DNA of 64,000 nt from Paenibacillus profundus. GTDB taxonomy: Bacteria > Bacillota > Bacilli > Paenibacillales > Paenibacillaceae. The notes under the pieces are model-generated. The model saw only the letters and a program-made list of their open reading frames with translations. It ran no database searches and had not been told where the DNA came from. Location: the NCBI RefSeq assembly GCF_021369635.1, contig NZ_JAJNBZ010000019.1, forward strand, positions 60,671-124,670. Direction: 5' to 3'. Both the position numbers and the translations under genes were made by a program. How positions within the stretch are numbered: position 1 is the stretch's first letter; the number at the start of each line of letters is the position of its first letter. Positions 9,990 through 17,386 of this stretch are shown here, piece by piece.

Positions 9990-10211
9990 TACAAAGCGCA
10001 TGCTTTCGAAGCAGGCTTTGCTTCGCTGAGCATCTAGGAGGTACTCCATGATGAACAAAACCATTTTAATAACTGGAGGCCGGGCTCTTGGGGAGGGGAG
10101 TTGAACAGGTAGTTGTTGGCTTATCATCAGCCGCAAGAAGTTCGCGTCTTTTTGCGCAATGAAGCGGTGCAAGCGGCAATGAAGCAGCAGTTCAACGACT
10201 CCAGATTGACA
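9990..10211 (+). repeat. Direct repeat copy 1 (leader hairpin plus start of a sugar-dehydratase gene)
   Basis: This 222-nt segment is a diverged copy of 14439-14660. It includes the same upstream hairpin, ribosome binding site and first ~50 codons of the nucleotide-sugar dehydratase gene. The two copies bracket a 4.2-kb accessory island. Many point differences separate them, so the duplication is not recent. Confidence 0.85.
10048..10211 (+). pseudogene. 5' fragment of nucleotide-sugar dehydratase/epimerase gene
   Basis: AGGAGG precedes ATG 10048, and the first codons (MMNKTILITGG) are the Rossmann start of a short-chain dehydratase. A TGA stops this frame after 18 codons. The continuation (LLAYHQPQEVRVFLRNEA..., QQFNDSRLT) is in another frame, and similarity to the second copy ends at about 10211. 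It is a broken duplicate of the gene starting at 14497. Confidence 0.8.
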
Positions 10212-10552
10212 TGGAACTACTGCGGCAAGGTTATGAACGGTATAGCGCATTTGAAAGCGAAGTTATCAACCTTGAGAGTGGATGATGATAGAGCTAATGC
10301 CATAGGTTTAATAGTGATATTTAAAATGATAGGTGATTACGGCTTCGATTAAACAAACCGAGTTTTTTTCTTTAATTTTCCCAACCTCTCAGGTTCACCG
10401 ATCCAGCTCTAATCTTAGAGCCACAAGGGATACAGGTAGTTTGAGGATGGTAACTGTCTAATTTCATTTCGGTTGGGAAAATAATGGCGAAACCCGCGTC
10501 GCTGTAGTAGAATGAACGTATTCAATTTTTCGAAAAGCCTGATTTTTCTAGG

Positions 10553-10714
10553 GTTTGACCGTAACATGAGATGTATTGAAACAGCACTTCATTCTCTTTT
10601 CCGTCCACATAGACGTGAGTTTGACAGTAACATGAGATGTATTGAAACTTCGGCAGCGCGCGCCATACAAATGGCGTTGGGCTTGTTTGACTGTAATATG
10701 GGATATATTAAATA
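10553..10714 (+). CRISPR. Orphan CRISPR mini-array: three repeats, two 36-nt spacers
   Basis: Three 30-nt repeats start at 10553, 10619 and 10685, giving an exact 66-nt period. The first two differ at one position; each begins GTTTGAC, contains GTAACATGAGATG and ends TATTGAAAC, the form of type I-B repeats. Spacers are 10583-10618 and 10649-10684. The third repeat is degenerate (GTAATATGGGATATATTAAAT), as expected at the trailer end, which puts the leader on the left. The ~200 nt before the array holds no gene and could be that leader. No cas gene is visible in this window. Confidence 0.82.
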
Positions 10715-10762
10715 AGTTTCGAATAGCTCGCCGGGCTTACTAACCGTGAGGACGGATCCTTT

Positions 10763-10840
10763 ACAGATGTGAAGAATTTTGAAGTCCTGTCTTCCCTTGG
10801 AAGGAAGCGACCGCGGATTCAAATCCCGCCATCTGTGCCA
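10763..10840 (+). tRNA. tRNA-Pro(UGG)-like gene, possibly degenerate
   Basis: A 78-nt segment folds as a tRNA. It has a 7-bp acceptor stem (ACAGATG with CATCTGT), a G discriminator and encoded CCA. The anticodon stem is a perfect 5 bp (CTTCC/GGAAG) with loop CTTGGAA giving anticodon TGG. The T arm has loop TTCAAAT and one mismatch in its stem. The D arm is weak and lacks the usual GG, so this may be a mobile-element-type or decaying tRNA. Confidence 0.5.
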
Positions 10841-10913
10841 TGTAGATGTAGATCATTTGGAGAGTACTCGCCTTGAAGCGAGAGGTAAAAGGTTCGAATC
10901 CATCCACAGGTGC
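10841..10913 (+). tRNA. Degenerate tRNA-like remnant
   Basis: Immediately after the previous tRNA-like gene come a D-arm-like TAGATCATTTGGAGAGTA, an anticodon-type hairpin CTCGC-CTTGAA-GCGAG with only six loop bases, a T-arm GGTTCGAATCC and an acceptor-like end CCACAGGTGCC. No matching 5' acceptor strand exists unless it overlaps the previous gene (ATCTGTG at 10831). The 3' end is echoed at about 11199-11217 (CCATCGTACAGGTGCCT). I read it as a tRNA relic. Confidence 0.35.
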
Positions 10914-11325
10914 CTATTATCGGGTCTTGGAAGTGCATGAACTCCCTGACCCGCATGTCACATTCCTCCTGTTGACCATCCGAAAGGGGGGGGGCTTTTT
11001 CCGTCCAAAACACCTCAAAACACCCCTGAAATAGCCTCTAAAATAGCGAAAATGGCTTGGTACGACTTTGGTGTATATGTATATATCTAAAATTACTGAT
11101 TTTGACTAACTTTTATGTCTGTTTGTCTGTTGAACACTTATAGTGGTTACATAACAAAAAAGTCTTGATTTAAAAGCTTTGAATGCAACCACTATTTATC
11201 CATCGTACAGGTGCCTCTGATTATGATATATAGTTGAATGAGAGTGGCTTTGTATCTCGATTCACCAATGACCGTTAATTAATATTTTTACGGAGTCAAC
11301 GAATCTGTAGCGAGTATATACGTAA

Positions 11326-11424
11326 TTACATTGAAACGGTATATACTATTACAAAACCAACTACAATTCCAATTATCAGTTTTCGCTTAGAAGTGCTTTT
11401 ATTATTTTTGTTCTGTTCTTTCAT
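11326..11424 (-). CDS. Small single-span membrane peptide (32 aa)
   Basis: ATG at 11424 follows GGAGG at 11432-11436 with 7-nt spacing. The peptide has a charged N-terminus (MKEQNKNNKSTSKRK) followed by one hydrophobic helix (LIIGIVVGFVIVYTV) and then stops. The strong ribosome binding site argues that it is translated. No family is recognised; a small membrane peptide, toxin-like peptide or leader are all possible. The surrounding 10914-11497 holds no other gene that I can support. Confidence 0.45.
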   Translation of the reverse strand: MKEQNKNNKSTSKRKLIIGIVVGFVIVYTVSM

Positions 11425-11497
11425 TACAACACCTCCATTAACTAAAATATTAAATAACGGGCAACTTTATGAGTCGCCCGTTATGTTTAAGAAGTGT

Positions 11498-12197
11498 CTA
11501 GAAGGTCATATAGCAAGTCAGATCTTTAGAGGTTATTTTTCCAATACCCTCAATAATGATGTACAGAGACAAAGTTCCAACGATGTTAGCATATCCACCT
11601 GTTTTCTCAGTGTTCACATGCACGGAAGCTCTGTCCTTGTTGTGTTCCCAACTATTACCGGGGGTGAATCCGTAAAGACCACTATCTGTTTTAGGTGTGC
11701 CAACAATTTTATCAGTTTTATTGCTAACTTCGCATATGACATACGCCTTCATCCATGAAACGCCCAAATCATTCCATGTCTTCTCATGTGTAACTGTCCG
11801 AGTCTCGTAGTCAGCGAGCGCTTTCACAGAGCTTGACTGATGTTCGACTGCGTTTTGTGTCGAAGAAGTCAAATCATTATAATAATTCAATAATGCCGCA
11901 TATTCGTCAACAGAGTTTACTTTAACATATCCGTTTGCACTGGATGCATTACGTAATCCTTGCGTTCCCTGTGCAGGATTTGCTGTTGAGAAACCATTAG
12001 CTTGAGCTACCTCTTCATAGGAATTAAACTTTCCTGCAAACTTTGAGAAGTACTCGGTTAGGAACAATGTCATGCACTGATAACGATTGTGCAGCAGTTA
12101 CAACCTTTGCAGGAGCAGCCTCTGCTGAAGCCGATAATGCATAAACATTAAACACCATAGCACAAGCAAGTACAATTTTCTATATTCCCTTTTTTAA
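11498..12197 (-). pseudogene. Secreted protein of unknown function, nonsense and frameshift
   Basis: The main open frame (12073-11498) encodes ~190 residues without a proper start. Just upstream, in another frame, is a signal peptide (KIVLACAMVFNVYALSASAEAA) preceded by LKKGI and a TAG at 12180-12182. A frameshift lies near 12070-12100. The mature part is polar with conserved-looking aromatic motifs (WNDLGVSWMKAYVICEV, GLYGFTPGNSWEHNKD). I do not recognise the family. Exported but no longer made intact is the best reading. Confidence 0.6.
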
Positions 12198-12365
12198 GCG
12201 GACATTGCATCACGCTTTTTATGGAGAAATAGCTAATATGAAGTGATACATCATTTATTTTCTATTGATGAAATGAAGAGTATCTTCCGAATTCGATATA
12301 ATACCATATATAACTAAATATAACAAGATCAAAGACATAAAATTCTCACTTGATTTCCTGAAATT

Positions 12366-12605
12366 TTAGTTAGCTTCACTCCTTTTCTGAAACTCCAAAA
12401 GATAAACATCCAATTCTTGACTCAATCTCACGACAGTTAAATCAGTGAAGCTCTTGTTATTATCTACTGCCTGTATCAATTGCAGCCGGATACTTTCAAT
12501 TTTTTCGCTTAAGCAGTCATGCTTTTCATAACAATAGTAGAAAGGCTTAATTACTGGAACACCCTTTCGTATTTTATGACAGCGTAAATGGTTGGCGCGC
12601 TTCAT
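12366..12605 (-). CDS. Spo0E-like aspartyl-phosphate phosphatase family protein
   Basis: The C-terminal half reads IESIRLQLIQAVDNNKSF...LSQELDVYLLEFQKR, the two-helix layout and SQELD signature of small Spo0E-family phosphatases, which dephosphorylate Spo0A~P and delay sporulation. The family core needs only about 50 residues, and here it starts near residue 32. The N-terminal 30 residues are unusual and ATG 12605 lacks a clear ribosome binding site, so the true start is uncertain. Confidence 0.6.
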   Translation of the reverse strand: MKRANHLRCHKIRKGVPVIKPFYYCYEKHDCLSEKIESIRLQLIQAVDNNKSFTDLTVVRLSQELDVYLLEFQKRSEAN

Positions 12606-12708
12606 CCATAAACTGTATCTTTCTTGATTGTACCAGAGGTTGGGTAATTATTGTTTTTATGTAATTAAATGAAACCTTTCTTTTGAAATACATTTATAGT
12701 AAATCAAT

Positions 12709-12740
12709 AAAGGAGAAACCATTATCATGGTCTCTCCTTT
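12709..12740 (-). terminator. Terminator after the peptide/regulator unit
   Basis: The arms AAAGGAGAAACCAT and ATGGTCTCTCCTTT pair over 14 bp with a 4-nt loop and one mismatch. On the minus strand the stem is followed by TTTATTGATTT, a weak T tract. It lies ~60 nt beyond the small peptide gene. Confidence 0.55.
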
Positions 12741-12797
12741 ATTGTCTCCGTTCTACTCTTTACAGAATCCCAATTGACGATTTTAGTATTTTCACAA

Positions 12798-12908
12798 TTA
12801 CCAAATATGATCATTAACAAATGTGGTAATAAAGTCTGATCCCCAAAGTGAAGCAGCCACAAGAATAATTCCAGCTAAAAACGAGTAATTAATTGACCGT
12901 TTGTTCAT
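12798..12908 (-). CDS. 36-aa candidate signalling pre-peptide overlapping the regulator gene
   Basis: ATG 12908 lies 6 nt after a perfect AGGAGG (12915-12920) that sits inside the last codons of the HTH-TPR regulator gene; the two genes overlap by 20 nt in different frames. The product starts MNKRSINYS, has a hydrophobic core (FLAGIILVAASLW) and ends in a polar tail finishing FVNDHIW. That layout is an export signal plus a C-terminal stretch that could be cut to a short signal peptide, as in Phr, PapR and AimP pre-peptides. Position and structure together suggest it is the cognate peptide of the regulator. No sequence family is assigned. Confidence 0.65.
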   Translation of the reverse strand: MNKRSINYSFLAGIILVAASLWGSDFITTFVNDHIW

Positions 12909-14196
12909 GTTCTTCCTCCTGTTCATTACATTGATTGTAAAGTATTTGGAGTTTTTTAAGATTAGCAATGCTCATTCCTTCATTACTGGTAATGTGTAAA
13001 CTGACTACTAGATTGATGCACTCACGTTCCTTTTTAACTGCATTAACTCTAGAATATCTCAAAGCGCTTTTAAAAAAACAGTCTATTCCTTCTTCCGTAC
13101 TTCCTAATGAAATATAATAATTCCCTTTTATTTCATAGTAATGTGCGACTTCCAGCTGCTTAAAAGGTGAGGTGTAAGGAATAGAAATTATTTTTTCTTC
13201 ATAATTTAAAAGCTCTTCAATAGCCGAGAGATTATCATTTTGGAGATACAGCAGCATAAGCTGATTTATAATGTGCAGCAGTGAATTTTGTCCACAACTT
13301 TTCAAACATTCTTGAAGTTGTTCTATAGCCAAATCCACATTTCCTTTTTTAGCATACAAAACAGCGGTCGTTACTTTTACGTTGTCTTTAATAAACGGAA
13401 ACGGAAACTCACTATATCTAATCATATACTCTTCGCACATGTCATATTTGCCCAAGAAATAATAAGAATCACAGATGATACCATGTGCTTCAGCGCTCAA
13501 AATACTTTTTGTTGGATCTTCGTCGATTACTTTCTCACATAAGGCGATACTTTCCTCAAAACAACATAAATTGTAAGCATGAACCCCAAGTCTATAATGT
13601 AAGTTAACGCGCTCTTCTACCGATAAACAATGAGCATATTTCAAAATGTATCTACCTTTTTGATAGGTACCGTTTAATTTACTGAAATCATTTCGTTCAA
13701 TGAGATATTCTTGCATTAATCCTTTAGCGATATAAAACATAATTCCGTGGTCTCGTGAGTAATCAATGATGAGTTTATACAAAGATAATTTAATGGAGGT
13801 ATCTTTTACGGAGTCTGTCGTTTGATACAGTTTTTCTACTAAATCTTCACTATTTTCCTTAGGTGATTCAAGGAATTTAGTCGCTATCTTAATAACTAAC
13901 GAAGAGGGTATGGAAATTTCAAGTACTTTCAGTAAAATTGAATACATCACATTTGCTTTGTGTCCTATCTCGATATACAGTTCTACAATGTCGTCACAGG
14001 GAATGTCTAATGCAGTAGAGATGGAGAGAATCATTTGAAAATCGGGGCGTTTAACCTCACCATTTTCAATCCGAGACAGGCTACCCTTATCAATGCCCAC
14101 CAGTTCCTGTAATTTGTTTAAACTGATGTCTTTTTTTTGGCGGTGATACTGTATTAGCTCCCCCAAGCTTTTAGGCTTCGCAGCAACGGTACTCAC
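12889..14196 (-). CDS. HTH-TPR transcriptional regulator, RRNPP quorum-sensing receptor type
   Basis: The 435-residue cytoplasmic protein has an N-terminal XRE-type helix-turn-helix (~residues 10-65, with LNKLQELVGIDKGSLSRIENGEVKRP) and a long all-helical C-terminal region with TPR-like repeats (CCFEESIALCEKVIDEDP, YYFLGKYDMCEEYM, KGNVDLAIEQLQECL, YYISLGSTEEGIDCFFKSAL). This is the plan of NprR, PlcR, AimR and the Paenibacillus AloR-type receptors, which bind re-imported peptides and switch DNA binding. GTG 14196 is chosen because AAGGAAGGTGA lies just upstream; a longer frame reaches 14247 without a site. The pre-peptide gene overlaps its 3' end, and a palindrome covers its promoter. Confidence 0.82.
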   Translation of the reverse strand: MSTVAAKPKSLGELIQYHRQKKDISLNKLQELVGIDKGSLSRIENGEVKRPDFQMILSISTALDIPCDDIVELYIEIGHKANVMYSILLKVLEISIPSSLVIKIATKFLESPKENSEDLVEKLYQTTDSVKDTSIKLSLYKLIIDYSRDHGIMFYIAKGLMQEYLIERNDFSKLNGTYQKGRYILKYAHCLSVEERVNLHYRLGVHAYNLCCFEESIALCEKVIDEDPTKSILSAEAHGIICDSYYFLGKYDMCEEYMIRYSEFPFPFIKDNVKVTTAVLYAKKGNVDLAIEQLQECLKSCGQNSLLHIINQLMLLYLQNDNLSAIEELLNYEEKIISIPYTSPFKQLEVAHYYEIKGNYYISLGSTEEGIDCFFKSALRYSRVNAVKKERECINLVVSLHITSNEGMSIANLKKLQILYNQCNEQEEEHEQTVN

Positions 14197-14239
14197 AACT
14201 TCACCTTCCTTTGTGATGCAAGTAATTGACCACCTATAA

Positions 14240-14266
14240 TTTACCATGGATTTTACGAAAGGTAAA
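14240..14266 (-). promoter_or_regulatory. Promoter with overlapping palindrome for the HTH-TPR regulator
   Basis: On the minus strand TTTACC serves as a -35 and TAAATT as a -10, 17 nt apart. The arms TTTACC and GGTAAA form a perfect 6-bp inverted repeat spanning both elements. This is where an autoregulating XRE protein would be expected to bind. Inferred from position only. Confidence 0.4.
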
Positions 14267-14438
14267 CAATTCCTAACGAATTAACCATTTTGTTCAAATA
14301 TTCAGTAAAATAAGCAATGTTGTCAATTGAGTGCTCTCTGCGTGGATTCCGAGGGAGTAATACTTCGTCTTATCAGTTATCCTCTTTGTCATATTGGCGT
14401 AACATAGCCAATCTATGATGGCTTTGTAAGCGCCCATG

Positions 14439-14660
14439 TACAAAGCGCATGCTTTCGAAGCGAGCTTTGCTTCGCTAAGCATTTAGGAGGAACATCATGA
14501 TGAACAAAACCATTTTAATAACCGGAGGCACGGGCTCTTGGGGAAGAGAGCTGATTAGTCAACTGTTGGCTTATCATCATCCGCAAGAAATTCGCGTCTT
14601 TTCCCGCAATGAAGCGTTGCAAGTAGCAATGAACCAGCAGTTCAATGCCCAAGATTGACA
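14439..14660 (+). repeat. Direct repeat copy 2 (leader hairpin plus start of a sugar-dehydratase gene)
   Basis: This is the right-hand partner of 9990-10211 and has the same length. It is contiguous with the rest of the dehydratase gene, so it is likely the original copy. Confidence 0.85.
14449..14482 (+). promoter_or_regulatory. 5'-UTR hairpin directly before the ribosome binding site
   Basis: ATGCTT-T-CGAAGC, loop GAGCTTT, GCTTCG-CT-AAGCAT forms a two-part stem of 12 bp ending 2 nt before AGGAGG (14485-14490). The left repeat copy keeps essentially the same hairpin at about 10000-10032. Conservation of the stem suggests a role in translation or RNA stability, or protein binding. Confidence 0.45.
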
Positions 14661-15485
14661 TTCATCATTGGAGATATCCGTGACAAGCAGGAAGTCGTCC
14701 AAGCTTGCCAAGGAGTTGATGTGCTCTATCATCTTGCCGCGTTGAAGCATGTGCCGATCTGTGAGAATCAGCCGGACGTCGCCTTGAAGACGAATGTAAT
14801 CGGAACACAGCATGTCATTGAGGCAGCCATAGAGCACCGTGTCCAAAAGGTAATTTACGTGTCGACCGATAAAGCTTCCAATCCATCGAGTACATACGGG
14901 ATTACGAAGGCTATCGGTGAAAAATTGATCATTCATGCAAATGCAAGAGATACGCAAACCCGTTTTGTCTGTGTGAGGAGCGGCAATGTTCTGGGATCCA
15001 CCGGCAGCGTCATCCCGATCTTCAAGCATCAAATTCAGCATCAACTGGAGGTTGGAGTGACAGACATGCGGATGACGCGGTTTGTCCTGACGCTGGAAGA
15101 TGCCGTTCGCATGCTGATCGTTGCAACAGAGAAGAGCAGAGGCGGCGAAACCTTCGTCATGAATATGCCGTCCTGCAAAATTGTAGATATCGCGCAAGTC
15201 ATGATTGAACAATTCGGGACGGGAGACGTGCCAATCAAACAATTGGGCATGCGCCCCGGCGAAAGGCTCAATGAAACGTTAATTTCAGAAGTTGAAAGCG
15301 GCAGGTCCATCCATTTCGATGATCAATACTTTGTTATTTTGCCTGCCTTTCCTATCGAAGGACTTCAGGAGCATTATGCTAACTGCCCTCCGGTTTATTT
15401 TCAAAGCTATCATTCTGAAAGCTCGCTCATGACAAAAGATGAAGTCAGAAGGATGCTAAAAACGGGCGGTTCTTGGCATGAATAA
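14497..15485 (+). pseudogene. Nucleotide-sugar 4,6-dehydratase/epimerase (CapD/PseB-like), frameshifted
   Basis: The gene starts with AGGAGG and ATGATG (14497/14500) and a Rossmann motif TGGTGSWG. It continues with DVLYHLAALKHVPICE, the SDR catalytic region KVIYVSTDKASNPSSTYG and VRSGNVLGSTGSVIPIF, which fit UDP-GlcNAc 4,6-dehydratases of capsule or glycan synthesis. The frame starting at 14497 ends at a TGA (14656-14658). Everything from TTG 14655 onward (LTFIIGDIRD...) is in another frame, so one base is missing near 14650. Unless this is a sequencing error the gene is inactive. Its stop at 15485 overlaps the next gene's ATG. Confidence 0.8.
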
Positions 15486-16566
15486 AAGAATTATATTTAC
15501 GGGCGGCGGCTCTGCCGGACATGTTGCAGTGAACCTTGTGCTCATTCCCAGATGTATACGGGAGGGATGGGACATTCATTATATCGGTTCGGAACACGGA
15601 ATTGAAAGACAGCTTGTGGCTGAATTCGAACAAGTTCATTATCATGCCATCTCAACGGGGAAGCTGAGAAGATATTTCGATGGGGCTAATGTCACTGATG
15701 TGTTTAAGATTATTAGGGGCGTGTTTCAAACATGCTTTTTGATGAAAAAGCTGAAGCCCGATCTTGTTTTTTCTCAGGGCGGTTTTGTGGCGGTTCCGGT
15801 AATACTTGGGGCAAAAATGAACAAGGTTGCTGCGATCATTCATGAATCGGATGTTCATCCCGGGCTTGCCAACAAAATTTCACTGCCGTTTGCCGCAACC
15901 ATGTGCACTACCTTTCCGGAAACGCGTAACTATGTTCGTTCGGGCAACACGATACATGTCGGAGCCATCGTAAAGGAGGCGCTGAAGACGGGCAAGCGTG
16001 AGCGCGGGCTCGCTTCCTGTCATTTCGGTGACAATCAGCCTGTGCTGCTCATTATGGGAGGGAGTCAGGGAGCGCAACGGATTAATACCCTAGTCAGGAG
16101 CGTGCTGAGGGAATTATTGGCGCACTTTCAAGTGATTCATATTTGCGGCAGAGGAAAAACGGATGCATCCATCGTAGATAAAGGTTATAAACAATTTGAA
16201 TATGTGAGCGATGGCTTGCCTGATTTATTGGCAGCGGCCGATGTAGTCGTGTCGCGCGCAGGCTCGAATTCCATCCATGAATTGCTTGTGCTGCATAAGC
16301 CGATGCTGCTTATTCCACACGCAAGCGGCGGTGCCCGGACAGGCCAGATTCTGAATGCCGAGAACTTTCAACAGGCCGGGTACGCCAAAATGTTGCTTGA
16401 AGCGCATCTGACAGGCGGAAATTTTATGGAGAGCCTATTCGATGTCTACCAACATCGTGAAGCCTATATAAGGCAGATGAAATCAAGGGATGCCGAAGAG
16501 AATTCAGCCGTGGATACGATTATGGCGCTAATCAGAAAAACGGCAAAAAAGAACAACCCGTCATGA
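15478..16566 (+). CDS. MurG-like UDP-N-acetylglucosamine transferase
   Basis: The 362-residue peripheral membrane GT28 glycosyltransferase resembles MurG, which adds GlcNAc to lipid I to make lipid II. Visible motifs are the N-terminal glycine-rich FTGGGSAGHVAVNL, FSQGGFVAVPVILGA, HESDVHPGLANKI, the mid-protein MGGSQGAQRINTLV, and the donor-binding region VSRAGSNSIHELLVLHKPMLLIPH. Its ATG overlaps the end of the broken dehydratase gene. That context differs from the usual division/cell-wall cluster position of murG, so it may be a second, glycan-specific paralogue. Confidence 0.85.
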   Translation: MNKRIIFTGGGSAGHVAVNLVLIPRCIREGWDIHYIGSEHGIERQLVAEFEQVHYHAISTGKLRRYFDGANVTDVFKIIRGVFQTCFLMKKLKPDLVFSQGGFVAVPVILGAKMNKVAAIIHESDVHPGLANKISLPFAATMCTTFPETRNYVRSGNTIHVGAIVKEALKTGKRERGLASCHFGDNQPVLLIMGGSQGAQRINTLVRSVLRELLAHFQVIHICGRGKTDASIVDKGYKQFEYVSDGLPDLLAAADVVVSRAGSNSIHELLVLHKPMLLIPHASGGARTGQILNAENFQQAGYAKMLLEAHLTGGNFMESLFDVYQHREAYIRQMKSRDAEENSAVDTIMALIRKTAKKNNPS

Positions 16567-16649
16567 GGCATAATATTGAAAAGTGGTTGTTGGTTGCTTT
16601 TTTCGCTATAGTGATTATACTCTTCTTTTATGGGAAAACACGGCAGTGA
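16563..16649 (+). CDS. Small single-span membrane peptide (28 aa) coupled to the MurG-like gene
   Basis: Its ATG (16563) overlaps the TGA of the MurG-like gene in an ATGA arrangement typical of translational coupling. The product MRHNIEKW followed by LLVAFFAIVIILFFYG and a basic end is one transmembrane helix. It could be a real small membrane partner or the stub of a larger deleted gene. Confidence 0.35.
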   Translation: MRHNIEKWLLVAFFAIVIILFFYGKTRQ

Positions 16650-16682
16650 ACATCCAATTCTTATTACAAAAGGAGCCGATCG

Positions 16683-17258
16683 ATGATGCAATTGCTTCAA
16701 TTTGCCCAAGAAGATTGTCCCTTGCATCTTAAAGAGCAGATTATATGGCTAATGCGGCAGCAGTGGCCTCAAGCATTCGAAGGCAAGGGGAAGAATATAG
16801 ACTGGCCAGAGAATCCGGCAACTCATCCAACATCTTTCGTATTGGTTGAGAGCGATATCGTAATTAGCCATGTTGCCGTTCCAGGCAAAAATATTACACA
16901 TGGAGGACTCACGTATAAAGCGTTTGGGCTGAGCGAGGTCATGACCAATCCTCCTTACCGCCATCAAGGATTCGGTGTGAAGCTTGTAAAAGAAGCAGCT
17001 TCGTATATCGAAAAAAATGAACCGGATATCGGCATATTTACTTGTGAACCTTCTTTAGTTAACTTTTATACGCAAGGCGGATGGGAATATCAAAAAAACG
17101 TATGCCTTGTTGGCGGCACACGCAGCAAGCCTTTCCGCAGCGATTCTTTAGGGTTGTCTACCATGATGCGTTTTTTCTCGGATAAAGCGCAAAATAATCG
17201 TAGTGCTTTTGAGGAAACAGACGTTTATCTGGAGCTAGGTGAAGGGATGCTATGGTAG
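16683..17258 (+). CDS. GNAT-family N-acetyltransferase
   Basis: The 191-residue cytosolic enzyme has the acetyl-CoA binding core of GNAT proteins: beta4/beta5 with VMTNPPYRHQGFGVKLVKEA (motif A) and a following IGIFTCEPSLVNFYTQGGWEY (motif B). The general layout recalls aminoglycoside 2'-N-acetyltransferase-like members, but the substrate cannot be told. AAAGGAG precedes the double ATG at 16683/16686. A hairpin terminator follows. Confidence 0.75.
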   Translation: MMQLLQFAQEDCPLHLKEQIIWLMRQQWPQAFEGKGKNIDWPENPATHPTSFVLVESDIVISHVAVPGKNITHGGLTYKAFGLSEVMTNPPYRHQGFGVKLVKEAASYIEKNEPDIGIFTCEPSLVNFYTQGGWEYQKNVCLVGGTRSKPFRSDSLGLSTMMRFFSDKAQNNRSAFEETDVYLELGEGMLW

Positions 17259-17273
17259 GTGGTGCCGGTGCAA

Positions 17274-17310
17274 GCCTCTCTGTGCAAGGTTTCTTGCGCA
17301 GGGAGGCTTT
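17274..17310 (+). terminator. Terminator after the GNAT gene
   Basis: GCCTCTCTGTGCAAG pairs with CTTGCGCAGGGAGGC (minor mismatches) and is followed by TTTGTTG. Confidence 0.75.
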
Positions 17311-17386
17311 GTTGCGTAGCGGGATGTGCCGTTAGATTCAAATAGAGGAGAGAGAATGTTTTCTAAAAATGGTTGCGGACTTTTAA

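Noticed and set aside
9870..10250. Minus-strand 126-codon frame
   Set aside because: It lies opposite the dehydratase duplicate (9990-10211) and shows no protein-like motif; it is a shadow of that gene.
10512..10715. Plus-strand 67-codon reading frame with repeated (D)xNMRCIET peptide
   Set aside because: The repeat is the CRISPR direct repeat read as protein; 66-nt spacing keeps the frame open by chance.
10819..11013. Minus-strand 64-codon frame
   Set aside because: It runs antisense through the tRNA-like sequences and has no ribosome binding site or known motif.
11128..11196. Inverted pair ATAGTGGTT / AACCACTAT as possible IS ends
   Set aside because: Only ~50 nt lie between the arms and no transposase is nearby; it may be a simple hairpin or chance.
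12889..14196. Calling the HTH-TPR regulator a phage arbitrium AimR
   Set aside because: Layout is compatible, but no phage structural or lysis genes are nearby and I cannot align it to AimR; the broader RRNPP label is safer.
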